A DNA stretch of 64,000 nt from Zygaena filipendulae (lineage: Eukaryota > Arthropoda > Insecta > Lepidoptera > Zygaenidae), in contig OU015649.1 in NCBI GenBank assembly GCA_907165275.2, forward strand, positions 10,694,001 to 10,758,000. The letters run 5' to 3'. The notes under the pieces are model-generated. The model searched no databases and was not told the origin of the DNA. It worked only from the letters and a program-made list of their open reading frames with translations. Below, piece after piece: positions 1-10,503 of this stretch; the first letter of the stretch is position 1, and the number at the start of each line of letters is the position of its first letter. Position numbers and translations under genes: made by a program.

Positions 1-1319
1 CTATTATTACACGGTCAATAAATTTCATATCTCAAATTATAATAATATCTACCTATGCTGTACCTAACATTCGACTCGAAACTTCAAAATCTTAATTTAC
101 CTTAATTGTACTGTAAATCTCTCAAACGTTTAATACGTTTCAAATTATTATGTCAGTCGGTATCTAACTATTAAGTTTCTTACAAATTGCATAGGTGCAT
201 TGCATCTAAACATTATACTGTGAACGTGCGTCGAAGAGTTCGCTGTTAACCTGTCGAATGTCGATCAGGACACGACTTAACGACGGCACCTCTCCGCACC
301 AAGCGCTCACGACAGCCAACCATCCGGATAATCATGCTACTTAGCACCAACTACACTGTCAATCAAATATAATATAACTATACATTATCCTACATACCAG
401 AAACAGGTAAAATTATACGATTTTACATTTTAGTAACATTTTCCGTGCAAGGCCGCAAATGATAGTCTCGCTCGCAATTTCAAAAGTTGTTATAATAATT
501 TCTTGGCTGACGAACTTAGAAGGAATATAATTATGTGTATACGTTAAGAGGAAGCTGAATCAGATGAGACAACTCCATGATATCGAATGATCAAATGAGC
601 TCATGGATTCTATTCTATCAGTAAATAACAAAAACAATTGTTGTGAGCTCCGTGACCGAGTAATTCATCGTTTCCCGCGCTGGACGCGACGATTAGCCCG
701 GCTCTATTTACTTGTCCATCCGATCGACTGGAGCTGGCAGCTGACACCGGACGCCGGACTAGTCCGACAGATGAACACCGTTACCTACGCCGACTTAGAA
801 AAACGTTTGCCACGGACAACCGACCTGTCTGGAACCCTAGTTCGAATGAGCGACAGATAATAGATTGATTGAAGTTGTAAGTACTTTTGCAAATACAACG
901 CAAATTGTTGGTACCATTGTTTAAGCATTCACTGCAATCTGTTTATCGGAATAAATTAGACTGATGCGATCACGTTTCTCTTAGATTTACAAGTATAAAA
1001 TCTATTAGATGTAGAATTATTTATATCTTGCAGCATTAGCAACATATTACGTATAGTTCTCACAGGGCGATACGGGCTGATGGAAACCTCTTGCGCAGGG
1101 CACGACCGGGCTTGCACGTGGAGTCAAAGCACCTATCGCCCTTAATCACTGATAAATAATCTGCCTCACTACAGGAACAATACCGCCATTTACTGTAATT
1201 GCAAGTAATTAAGGCCAATATTAATATGAGAAGTATCTAGGTACCTATACTTACTTTTGTTTAGTTCAACGCGGATCTACCTTGACTCTTAAATACACTC
1301 ACAGTTTTGGTTTAACTTC

Positions 1320-1335
1320 AAATAATAATAATAAT
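1320..1335. repeat. (AAT)n microsatellite
   Basis: About five tandem AAT triplets, followed directly by a TGATTACTTTATTTCTCATC-like string. A trinucleotide run next to such a string often marks the 3' end of a decayed non-LTR retrotransposon in insect DNA; that reading is inference. Confidence 0.6.
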
Positions 1336-2094
1336 GATTACTTTATTTCTCATCAAGTACATAGGTATCTACCTATTTTAACACCATTGAAGTACATAAT
1401 AGCTTCCAAGTAAATAAATTCCAATTGGGTCTAAATACTCATTGTACCGTATTTGAATTATCGGCAAAGTGTTCTTGGAATTGGTATTTCACTGGAAAAC
1501 TAATCAACATCACCCATTAAAGGACGAACCATCAAGTTTATGTACGTCAATATATTCCACATGTTTCTCGGGCGAAGAGTGCGTCCGTCCCCGAGAAATT
1601 AACCTCGACAACGCCACAATAGTCCATAATTATGAAATGTGTTGGGTTTCCAAAAGGATATGTAATTTTTCTCGCACTCCGAACAATGCAAGACGGTAAT
1701 GAAAGGAGTCAATCAGTCGGTGTCTGCGAAATACACCCGCGTTAATTTATGCATCGCCCCGGCTGGCGGAGGTGCCCACGCGTTTCGTTTATTCTTCTTC
1801 TTTGGGTAATGTGTCTTCGACACGGACAATAGGCGATGAAGTCAAGAGTTTTTTTTTTTCCAAATTGACTTTGTTTAATACCTTTGTAGATACATCAACA
1901 TTTATATTATTGGGTCATAAATCAAGTTGGTACGATGATTTGATATACGTAGCAGCGCCAGGGTGGCACTGCATAGCATACCTACATATAAAGGTACATA
2001 CGTAAGATCTGCTAGTTCACATCCTAACCTCTTATAAATTTATATCGAGCGCCGTATTATTTACTAGCATTATACGCATAATTTGCGAAGCTGT

Positions 2095-2260
2095 CGCAAT
2101 GGCCGGCTATAATTTCCCGATGGCAGCAGATCCATCAATACACGCCTCGGGCCGCGGCCGCTTTCAATTTGTAGGCCGCTTACATCGACAGCAATTACCT
2201 CACGGACGGAAGGCCGATCATCATCGATACACGCGGTTAATAATGCCTAATGACACTTAA
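2095..2260. promoter_or_regulatory. Candidate conserved noncoding block downstream of the gene
   Basis: A moderately GC-rich island in AT-rich flank, with balanced base composition, no repeat structure and no meaningful ORF. It contains a CGGGCCGCGGCCGC core and homeodomain-like TTAATAATG/TAATGACA strings at its right edge. Such islands near developmental transcription factor genes are often enhancers, but here this is inferred from composition and location only. Confidence 0.2.
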
Positions 2261-2502
2261 TAAAGACGAAAAACAAAAAGTGTGATGATTATTTATTGTC
2301 TTTTTCATAAGAACTAACGGGTCGTACATCGTTTTAAGTGTCATTTAGGTACAAGAGCAATAAAGATAATACTTACAGTTGATCTAGTGGCTGAATGTGA
2401 ATTCCAGGCTAAAAGTATCCTGTGTTTTAATCCAAAACATATTCTATGGTATGGTTATGGTATGGTTAGGTTCTAGGTATGTGTCTTTATTGTCTTTTAT
2501 CC

Positions 2503-2552
2503 AAATCCGTTCAGCCGTTTATGCGTGATTGAGTAACAAACAACCAAAACAC
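2503..2552 (-). mobile_element. Helitron-like fragment
   Basis: The string CCGTTCAGCCGTTTATGCG followed by TGATTGAGTAACAAACAA matches, in reverse orientation, the internal part of the Helitron-like elements elsewhere in the window (for example 52086-52275). Neither end is preserved. Confidence 0.45.
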
Positions 2553-2689
2553 AAGCAACAAAATATAGTCGCAAAATGTCACCTTTGTAATGTGGTAGGT
2601 ACTTTGTTTGTTACTATTTAATACATACTCTCTAAACTTTGTTTTTCAGATCTTTATTGTTATATTAGGTACAATTATGCTTTAATGAC

Positions 2690-2935
2690 TTTCGTCATAT
2701 CACACAGCGAACCTCCATTCCAGCACCAAGGCAACCTCTACACTTTCCACGTCGACCAGCCCTGCTCTTCGCACATCTGACTAGCTTTTGTTATCTTCAC
2801 CAGATCATCGGTTCATCCTGTAGGAGGTCTGGATTCTGGAGTCTGGAGATCTCCACTGGATTTTTAACCCCATCGCGGCAATCGTCAGCTCTACATTCAA
2901 TATCCCTCGCCCAATGCCGCTTATAGACTCAGCAA
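2690..2935 (-). pseudogene. Decayed LINE ORF2 C-terminal remnant (RTE-like)
   Basis: Read on the minus strand, one frame near 2922 gives KRHWARDIECRADDCRDG, which resembles the K-W-x-W-A-G-H-x-A-R-R-x-D-D-R-W stretch near the end of RTE-type reverse transcriptase proteins. About 80 bases further on, in another frame, it gives D-D-L-V-K-I-T, which matches the following T-R-W-x-D-D-L-V-K-I block. The two parts are separated by a frameshift and stop codons, so the copy is dead. The family assignment rests on remembered consensus patterns and could be a related clade. Confidence 0.5.
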
Positions 2936-3487
2936 TTCTTTAAGCTACGTGTTTTAGGTATTTTGGTCTAACTTTAATACGTGTACGGATCTCTTTAGTT
3001 ACTAATTCTAATCATTTTAAGTAAAAATGAACAAGTCAAGAATGACTTATACTTGGAATTACTATTGAAATTCAAAGTCGTTTCATAATACCAATTTTCA
3101 TTTTATAATAATAAAATCATTCCCATGAGGGCGAAATTCGCAAAAGTCAGCGCGGAGTAGACAGCTAGTGGAGACTAGTGACTAGTTGTTGAAGAGTGAA
3201 AGCCGTATCGAAAACACGCGTGTCACGTTTTTCGTTATTTCAGTCACTTTTCAGCATCTATTTTGGACCCTGAGCAGGAAACTGGGTTTCAAGAGAGCCA
3301 TGTTTTAACTTGGGGAACAATCTAACATTGTCATTGGCGTTTCGCCATAATTGAAGAAGTGGATGAAGAGATTTTTATATTAAGAAACATTGTCATTGGC
3401 AAATAATAATTATAGATGCCATTATTAAAGAAGAAGAAGACTAGTGACTATTTCTCTCTCTCACTCTGTCATAGGTAGGTATATCAT

Positions 3488-3774
3488 ATTCGTCGCTGCG
3501 CGTGCGAATCCGCGTGAGAGCAATTTGTAAATACCGCGTATCATTAAAACGCGCACAGTTCAAATAAGTGACTTTGTACAAAATCTAAGTAAACGGGTAA
3601 ATTTAGGTACGTTATTTTCCAATAAAGAAAGTTGTAAAGCACAATTTGTTCAGTTTAGTCGGTAATAAGAATTGAAATCGCTGAGACATTAAGTTTTTTC
3701 TTCCTCCTGTCAAAAAGCAATTAAGCGGTCTTTACAAGTTGCTCTTACGCGGATTCGCACGTGCAGCGACGAAT
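3488..3774. mobile_element. MITE with about 54-bp terminal inverted repeats
   Basis: The left arm (3488-3541) starts ATTCGTCGCTGCGCGTGCGA and the reverse complement of the right arm (3721-3774) starts ATTCGTCGCTGCACGTGCGA. The arms stay alignable over about 54 bases with around six differences. The interior is AT-rich with no coding capacity. I found no convincing target-site duplication, so the superfamily is not assigned. It lies downstream of the T-box gene. Confidence 0.75.
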
Positions 3775-4834
3775 GGCACAATACATGATATTGTGTAGCG
3801 ACCTCTGGAAGATATGATTTGAAGTAACCGTACGTCTATACTACACCAGTCAGACATGAATTTACAAAAAGAAATGTGTTCCCATCTATATACCTACCTA
3901 CCTAGCTATATCAAATGCAGTCTATTTTTATTTATTTATACAGAGCACGTTGTTTATGTTTAAAGCCTAATCATAAGAGCACCTACTTAAATATATTTTT
4001 ACTTTTACTGACTACAAATAAAGTATCTTGGTAATGTTTACGGAATCACACACATTATTAGAGCAATAATATGTATTAGACTCACAAAACAAATTCCACA
4101 GGGTAACTTAACAGTGGCACATGTTTCTTTTAGCTTACCTATAACTTTGCCACCTTTTTTGTTCAAAAAATAAAATAAAACATCTACTATTTAATTTCAT
4201 TGTATTTATTAACACTTAGAGCTGAACCCTGATATGTTACTACTTTGAATTTTTGCTCACACTTAGCAAAAACACTTTTTTCCAATTATATACCGACAAG
4301 TCAATCATTATTATCAGACAGTAAAAATTATCTGGTTGTATTATTTACATTTAGTATAAGTTCAACACAGATCCTTTTGATCAGATTCCATATTGTTTTT
4401 ATATGACCAAAATGCAAAAGATACGGAATGATATTTCAGAATTAAACATTTCTTAGTATTAGGTATTTCTAATAGGATCTATAAATTTTAACTTATTTGC
4501 TATTCCATAAATAACTGGATTCTGTACATAACACACGTGAGGTTATCAGCAGATTTAATATAAATTAAAAAAATAAGACATTTGGTTGTCATATTACAAT
4601 TTGTCGTTTTTTTTTATTGTGAGAAATTATTTATATCAGTTCTAAGATTCGGTTAATTATATAGGTAATACTTAAACATTTCTTGGTAAGGAAAAATAAT
4701 GGAAGTACGTTATTTGTAGATAATGATCTACAAATACTTGTTAAATACTAGTTTCTGGCATTTTTGCTTTCTAACAGTGTGAGCAGAATAATGTCAGAAT
4801 AAGCTACACAAACATGACCTTTTCAAATTATTAT

Positions 4835-4840
4835 TTTATT
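4835..4840 (-). terminator. Candidate poly(A) signal of the T-box gene
   Basis: This is the first AATAAA on the minus strand downstream of the stop codon at 5972 (seen as TTTATT on plus). Just beyond it the minus strand reads GTCATGTTTGTGTAG, a GT-rich downstream element, which favours cleavage near 4815-4825. It would give a 3' UTR of about 1.1 kb. No transcript evidence is available. Confidence 0.4.
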
Positions 4841-5971
4841 TGTTACAAACATCTAAGTGATTTTTTATGTACAGGTGTTTAATATTCTACAAAAATAATT
4901 TAATCAACCACTATACAGTACGTACAATACAGTTACCCTATATATAATATTATGCACATAGAAATTAGAAATAAATAAGTTGTTTAGTTCCGATCATGCG
5001 TGCAATTAATTAATATAATTATATATTCATTCTGTATGTATAATGTATATTATATTATTTATACATTAATAATATATCACTGATTTGGAATATTTGTGAA
5101 ACTGTTTAATGTTACACATAACATGTCTATGTATATTAAGTACAACTGGAGATATTTTCGGTAGGTGCTTATAGTTACCAATATAACTACACATAACAGG
5201 AATGTTATTGTTAAAATGTATTCTAATAGAATAGTGTTAGATGTCATGAGAATCACCATCTTTTAACTTAGTGTTTTTTATCTCACATCTAAATAACGTT
5301 TTTTGTTACTTCGACTTCTGATAATACCACATAAAGTCTGTATTACATAATACATATAAAAGTGTGTGAGGTTCGGCATCGAGTGTATCATAAGTCGAGA
5401 GTATCATAACGAGTGGCATAAAGCCGCACGTTACAAGTGTAAAAGAGATGGTGAAGGACTCTAGAGCTATTTTTAACCGACTTAAAAAAGGAGGTTATGC
5501 ATTCGGCTGTATGTATGTTTTTTTTATGAGTTGTTTTACAATTATTATACCTTGACCATTTTGTGAATAATAATATTCTTTGGTTAATTCTGCTTTAGAC
5601 AAACACTCATAATACTTATTTACTCAATTATTATAATTATTATACATACGTAATATATATTAGAATAGGTACTAAGGTTTTTATAAATGTTAGGATATCT
5701 TATTTAATATGTGCAGGTAACTATTGTTAAATTTCATACGAATCTACAATAATCATTAGATTTGAAATTACTGTTTGGGTAGGAACCATGAAATTACTCT
5801 ATAAAATTAAATAACTATAAAAAGTATACTAATATTAAATACTACATACACTTTCGTCATTCGAATTCAGTCAAGACAGTCATCACAGCACTTTTAATTT
5901 TGTAAAATCTCTCGTCACATTAGCAATGTCGACTTAACAATGGAATCCATGGAATGTCTTTGTTGTGTCAT
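4841..5971 (-). other. Candidate 3' UTR of the T-box gene
   Basis: AT-rich sequence between the stop codon and the first canonical poly(A) signal. It has no significant ORF; the 60-codon minus frame at 5077-5259 is hydrophobic and looks random. It contains one short repeat scrap near 5477-5500 (AACCGACTTAAAAAAGGAGG), a string that also occurs near 19608. Confidence 0.4.
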
Positions 5972-6281
5972 TCAGAGCGGGTGCCTGGGCGAGGGCGAGT
6001 GGTCGGGGCGGGGCGGGTGCGCGGGCGGCGGGTACGGGCAGTAACGCAGCGGGCCGGGCGGCTTCTGCATCCAGAGGTCGGGGGGCAGGGTGAGCGGCTG
6101 CGGCCAGGCGGACGGCCAGCCGCGCCCGCCTAGCGCCAGCAGCTGCAGCGTGGAGGGGCTCCTCGCCCACGCCGCGCGTTTTTCCGCTTCGTCGTCGCCG
6201 GCGCTGCCCGCACCGCCCGCGTACAGCCGCAACGGCGACCGCAACAACTGCTGCTCCATCAACATCAACTCCATTGGATCT
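5972..6281 (-). CDS. H15/mid: T-box factor (Tbx20/H15/midline subfamily), terminal exon
   Basis: This is the last coding exon. It is preceded on the minus strand by a good acceptor (CTATCTGTCTCCGCAG) at 6282. The first base A completes an AG|A arginine codon begun by the exon at 19332-19567, and the frame then reads DPMELMLMEQQLLRSPLRLY before a TGA at 5972-5974. The R-D-P-M...RSPLRLY block directly after the T-box resembles the post-T-box region of Tbx20-type proteins (ARSPIRTY in vertebrates). The remaining roughly 80 residues are Ala/Gly-rich and then Pro-rich, ending in SPSPRHPL, and should be a disordered activation or repression tail. The exon is very GC-rich beside AT-rich intron and 3' UTR, so the other long frames over it are composition artefacts. 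Length is 102 residues plus stop. Confidence 0.88.
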
Positions 6282-6430
6282 CTGCGGAGACAGATAGGTT
6301 CACAGTTTAGATACATTTTTGACGACTTCAGAGTTAGTAAGTACATGTGACTTTCATGCCATCTCACAATCAAAAGGCACTTATCGACAGTGGGTGTAAA
6401 TTACCTATGTGATTATTTAAATAATATCTA

Positions 6431-6661
6431 TCTATACATATAAAATGCTTTGTCCTGAATGGATCAACGCCCAGCCTAAACCGCTGATCGTAGAAACCTG
6501 AAGCTTGGAGGGTGTGTTCTTTGTATGACGTAGGCCTCCGATAAGAAAGGATTTTTGGAAATTCAACCACTAAGGGGATGAAAAGGGGTTGCAAAGTTTG
6601 TATGGAACAATTCCGAGGGAACTTCGAAATTATCGCGGGTGAAACCGCGCGGGACAGCTAG
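6431..6661 (+). mobile_element. Non-autonomous Helitron-like element, complete ends
   Basis: It starts with TC (TCTATACATATAAAATGC) after an A and ends with a hairpin (CGCGGGTGAAACCGCG) and CAGCTAG followed by a T. TC...CTAG inserted between A and T is the Helitron signature. The internal text (ATCAACGCCCAGCC, AAGAAAGGATTTTTGG, AAGGGGATGAAAAGGGGTTG) matches the copy at 8013-8247. There are no Rep/helicase sequences. Confidence 0.7.
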
Positions 6662-7077
6662 TTATCTATAAAATAGTTAAGCTGCAAGTTTGTTTGGTTT
6701 GTATGATAGGTACTAGTTTCCAATTAAAGATAAATAGAGACCTCTTCTCTAACTAGCTTACAAATATCATCATTATTTCAAAATATAGGTATGTCTACAA
6801 TGGCTCTTTTCTTTCCATATCAGATCACCGGGATCGTAATAAAATTAACAGACCTGTCAATAGTAAATTAATAGTACATTGTTATCCTAGGGGTGAAAGT
6901 AACCCTCGATCTATTGGCCAAACCCCGTCTCGGGACTAAATAAGTCTTTCTCCCGAGGATAACACTGTGCTTTTCATTACGAATGCAAGGAAAGTCAAAA
7001 TAAAAATAGGAATTAGCTAAAGAAAAAAATGAGTGAATTTTATTTTACATAAATCAACCATTAGGTGTGCTACTGGC

Positions 7078-7335
7078 CAGTGGCGAAGGGTGAAATATTG
7101 AGAGGGGGAAGCCGGAAATCTACTTCAATTTCAACTTATTAAACTACTAGGTTCCCCGCGGTTTCACCCGCGATAAGTTCGGAGTTCCCGCGGGAATTCC
7201 GGTATAAAAAATAATTAAATAATAATAATTAGTAATTCCCTGTACCCCTGACAACGTTCTCAATTATGGTAGAGAGAGTTGTTGCGTCTGAAGGGAAGCC
7301 GGTGGGAATCGGCTTCTATGGTACCTTCGCCACTG
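7078..7335. mobile_element. hAT-type MITE with 8-bp target-site duplication
   Basis: The terminal inverted repeat CAGTGGCGAAGG occurs at 7078-7089 and, as CCTTCGCCACTG, at 7324-7335. The flanks carry a perfect 8-bp direct repeat CTACTGGC (7070-7077 and 7336-7343). An 8-bp duplication and a CAGTGGCG-type terminus are standard for hAT transposons. The element has no transposase, and a Helitron-like piece has landed inside it (7147-7265). Confidence 0.85.
7147..7265 (-). mobile_element. Helitron-like fragment nested in the hAT MITE
   Basis: In reverse orientation it shows the 3' end of the family: CTAG, then TTCCCCGCGGTTTCACCCGCG in two parts, then the palindromic TTCCCGCGGGAA. It carries the CCCTGTACCCCTGACAACG internal block and then breaks off. 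Its position inside a MITE with intact TSDs shows that it inserted later. Confidence 0.65.
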
Positions 7336-7728
7336 CTACTGGCCAGTAAGTATGCCCCCTATGACATAAAAAAAAACTTGAGTTTCTGCAGTATCCAGCT
7401 GTCAGTTGAAAGCGATTCATTCGAAAATTTAAAAAAAAGAACAAATTATAACTGCGTGCTCGGCTTGTGCTTGTGGAGTCCACATTTGCGTAATAGGCTA
7501 GTTGACAAAATTTGGAAATTAGTTTAAAACTATAGCTTAGCATCTATTTTACCCCAAAAATATGTTATTTTAAGAAAAATAGGTCTTTTATATTAGTATT
7601 TTGGGTTTTTAGAAATCAACTTGAAATTAACCGCAAAAAAGGCCAAGACTGTCATGGCATCTTGAATGACGTCACGTCTCACAAAACAGCCGTGTTTGTT
7701 TATGACAGTCAATTGTGTTTTTTAATAA

Positions 7729-8389
7729 ATAACGAATTACTCGTATTATAAATACTGTATGGTGCCCCAATGTAAAATTACAACGATAAAAACGCCAAAC
7801 AAATTATTCATATACGTTCCGAACAATAAACAAATACGAAAAAAGTGGTTAAAAATGGCAAGGAGGCAAGATGCTCTTACTTTATCAACTGATTCCACAA
7901 TTTATTTCTGTGAAGATCATTTTGATGTAAGTATTAAAAACTTAATGTATCTATTTATAAATGTATAGTAAAGGATATGAATTTGGCAAAATCCACCATA
8001 ATATACCATACATCTATACATATAAAATGCTTTGTCCAGAATGACTGGTGGATCAACGCACAGCCTAAACCGTTGATCGTAGAGACCTGAGAGGGTGTGT
8101 TCTTTTTAAGACGTAGGCATCCGATAAGAAAGGATTTTTGAAAATTTAACCCCTAAGGGGATGAAAAGGGGTTGCAAAGTTAAGTTTGTGAAACAATTCT
8201 TCGGGAACTTCGAAATTATCGCGGGTGAAACCACGCGGGACAGCTAGTAACCTATAAAATGTTATGACTTGAATAGGGTTTTATGATTTATTTGAATTAA
8301 AATATTATTTTCGTTTTATAAAATGTAATGCATAATTCATACTCTTCTTATTTTTTTAGTTGCCAAACGATATGATTAGTTATAATTAA
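7729..8389 (+). pseudogene. THAP zinc-finger gene fragment, two exons, truncated
   Basis: Exon 1 (in frame from 7729, ending at 7926) encodes C-M-V-P-Q-C, then KTPNKLFIYVPNNK, then IRKKWLKMARRQDAL, then FCEDHFD. This is the C-x4-C ... W ... C-x2-H-F pattern of a THAP domain, which binds DNA through one zinc ion. A consensus donor GTAAGT follows at 7927. After an intron with a Helitron-like insertion, an acceptor (TTTTTTTAG, 8359) opens LPNDMISYN and a stop at 8387-8389; L-P-N-D-M is the usual THAP continuation. The first zinc cysteine (codon 7756-7758) lies just upstream of the only Met, with a stop at 7726-7728, so no ATG start includes the full finger. The C-terminal part of the domain and any effector domain are missing. 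I read it as a dead copy. Confidence 0.7.
8013..8247 (+). mobile_element. Helitron-like element, complete, in the THAP intron
   Basis: It begins TCTATACATATAAAATGC after A and ends GACAGCTAG before T, with the hairpin GCGGGTGAAACCACGC slightly decayed. It is the sister copy of 6431-6661, sharing AGGGGATGAAAAGGGGTTGC. It sits inside the THAP gene's intron, so it inserted after that element. Confidence 0.7.
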
Positions 8390-9700
8390 ATAAGACATTG
8401 TGTTTTCTTCACATAATATTTACATAGAAGTTTTAACGTTGCGGAATTCCGATAGACAAAATCCGGTATTCATTATGACGATGTTCATTGCAAAAAATTG
8501 CCAAGCATAAAGGCGTCAATTTTGGGCAAATTATTGCTGTTTGCTTTGTTAAATCCTGATTCCATCGCAAATTATACCTATCTCTCAAGATTAAACTAAA
8601 AACGAACTGTATTAATTTAACAATAATTGCTGAAAACTCGAAATTTATACGAAAATGACTGCTGCAACATAGTGTTTCGCGCTCGTTCCGAGGGGCGTGA
8701 CGTCACGCTTCCAGGCGCTTCTCTGATTGGTGTTTAATGTCGTGTGATTAAACGCCTCATTTTGTCGATTTTATTTTCCAAAAATATTATTAATCTTTTA
8801 TTATTTTAATAGAAAAGTTGTTTTTTTGTTTACTTATTAACATGGTTAATCATTAGAAATTCAAAGCCATCCGATTTATTCTTAGTGGAAACAAGCCTAT
8901 TAGGCACTAGGTATGGTCATTTTACAATATCACATTTTGTTTAATATTATTTCGCCGCAGTTTTTCAGTACACCAGTCTCGGCTCAAAAAAAGGAAATTA
9001 ATGACACTTAAGTTGGCTCGCCCTTCGTCCCTCCAATATCACTCTGACCTAAACTCAAAACCTTACTTCTAGCCCTAGAAACATTTTTTTTATTTATATA
9101 AGTCGTTAAATGAAATTTATAAAAAACTGTTTTGCATACGCTGCCGCTGTGAAATTCAAGTGTAGCACTCAGAGTTTGAAGAGAACATGACGTGTAGAAC
9201 TAGAACCGGAAGCATGAACCAGCGATTACTACCCACATTTACAGCCGCCGTGTAGAGTGTGTTTGACTAATATTATATTAGCGCACTATCATGACGGTTT
9301 CCACGAACATAAACGTTTTGCGAGTTCGTTTGTTAGATGGTTTTCAGCAGGCCATAGTCTATAAAACCGAGTTCGTGGAACGACGATCGGCCACCGACGC
9401 CCGACGGGCCACGTGGCGTTCACGAATATAATAAAACGTGTACTCGTCGAAATGAAAGATTGGTCGGTGTATCTAACATTTTAACAAGTTCTAGAATGTT
9501 TTTTTTTACTAGTCACCTTTTTGCAAACAGCTACAATACACGTATTTTCTTTGTATAAGCTGTTCGCGAGAGATCTCCGTAAAATCCTGTCTTAGCTGAC
9601 CTGCCGAATTTCTGTTGAGTACCTACATAGGTCAAGTAGTTTTCGAGATTTCGTGGTTATTCAGTGATTCAGGAGTTATGGCCTTTTTTTTATATATCTA

Positions 9701-9906
9701 TTATTAATATTACAAAGAGGAGAGATTTGATTTTTCGTTTGTTTGTTTGTTTCTTACGATTTAACTCAAAAACTACTGTACCGATTTTAAAAATTCTTTC
9801 ATCGTTAGAAAGCTACATTATCTTTGAATAACATAGGCTATATTATAATCCGGAATTCCTACGGGAACTCCGAAACTACCGCGGGTGAAACCACGCGGTA
9901 CAGCTA
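9701..9906 (+). mobile_element. Helitron-like element
   Basis: The 3' end has GGAATTCCTACGGGAACTCC and the hairpin CGCGGGTGAAACCACGCG, then ACAGCTA; the final CTAG is altered. The upstream part has the TTTGTTTGTTTGTTTCTTACG string typical of the family's 5' half. It is first in a head-to-tail and head-to-head cluster running to about 10730. Confidence 0.55.
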
Positions 9907-9959
9907 TTAGATAACTATAAAGTCATCCATGTAAAGGTTGGGACGGAGCTCATATCACA

Positions 9960-10084
9960 ATCTCCTTTTGCATACTACACGTTATTAGAGGTACAGGGGA
10001 GGACATGGGGTGCTTTTTATCCCGTTATCCCGGAATTCCCGAAACTCCGAAATTACTGCGGGTGAAACCGCGGGGAACAGTTAG
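9960..10084 (+). mobile_element. Helitron-like 3' fragment
   Basis: It contains GTACAGGGGAGGACATGGGG, TCCCGGAATTCCCGAAACTC and the hairpin GCGGGTGAAACCGC, ending AACAGTTAG (TTAG in place of CTAG). The 5' end is not definable. Confidence 0.55.
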
Positions 10085-10091
10085 TACGTAT

Positions 10092-10300
10092 CACTACATA
10101 GTATAAAATAAAGTCGCTTTCTCTGTCCCTATATCCCTATGTATGCTTAAATCTTTAAAACTATATGCGCAACGGATTTTGATGCGGTTTTTACCAATAA
10201 ATAGAGTGGTTCGTGAGGAAGTTTTATAACTATATTTTATCCTGGAATTCCCGCGGGAACTCTGAAATTACCGCGGGTGAAACCGCATGGGTCATTATCT
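10092..10300 (+). mobile_element. Helitron-like element, 3' end lost
   Basis: GGAATTCCCGCGGGAACTC and the hairpin CCGCGGGTGAAACCGC are present, but the following CTAG is missing. The 5' half begins near a CTACATAGTATAAAATAAAG string. The subfamily differs from the adjacent copies. Confidence 0.5.
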
Positions 10301-10310
10301 ATATATTGTA

Positions 10311-10500
10311 CTAGCTGTTCCCCGCGGTTTCACCGCGTTAATTTCGGAGTTTCAGGAATTCCGGGGTAAAAAGTATGTCCTTTTATGTATCCCTGACAAA
10401 TGACAACGTATACCGGGAATTTCATGATTTGTGTTGATTAGTTAAAGTTTGAAAGCATAACAAACAAACAAATAAACTTAGATTCGCATTTATATTGTAA
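10311..10500 (-). mobile_element. Helitron-like element, inverted
   Basis: Reads CTAGCTGTTCCCCGCGG then TTTCACCGCG from the left, with AGGAATTCCGGGGTAAAAAG and ACAAACAAACAAATAAACTT toward its other end. It is inverted relative to its left neighbours and abuts another inverted piece at 10504. Confidence 0.6.
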
Positions 10501-10503
10501 GTA

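Larger units (their letters stand above)
1..2689. other. Downstream flank of the T-box gene, no gene recognised
   Basis: This stretch lies 3' of the T-box gene. The longest open frame (603-860, plus strand, 85 codons) has no recognisable domain and no splice or promoter context, so I do not call it. It holds a short (AAT)n run near 1320-1335, a Helitron-like scrap near 2503-2552 and a GC-richer block at about 2095-2260 listed separately. No other repeat with clear ends was found. Confidence 0.5.
7491..8902 (+). mobile_element. THAP-bearing DNA element remnant (P-superfamily-like)
   Basis: The region is bounded by weak inverted ends: TAATAGGCTAGTTGAC at 7491 and, read from the right end, TAATAGGCTTGTTTCC (8902 inward). 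Between them are a broken THAP-domain gene (7729-8389), a nested Helitron-like element (8013-8247) and two TGACGTCAC palindromes (near 7668 and 8698). THAP domains are the DNA-binding domains of P-element-type transposases and of host proteins derived from them. The catalytic domain is absent, and I could not find an 8-bp target duplication, so the superfamily call is inference. Confidence 0.45.

Noticed and set aside
603..860. 85-codon plus-strand ORF in the downstream flank
   Set aside because: No recognisable domain, no promoter or splice context, and balanced base composition that lengthens random frames.
5934..6170. Ala/Pro/Arg-rich minus frame overlapping the terminal T-box exon, and the plus frame 6090-6350
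   Set aside because: Both are shadows of the GC-rich exon. The frame joined by correct splice phase is the one ending at 5972.
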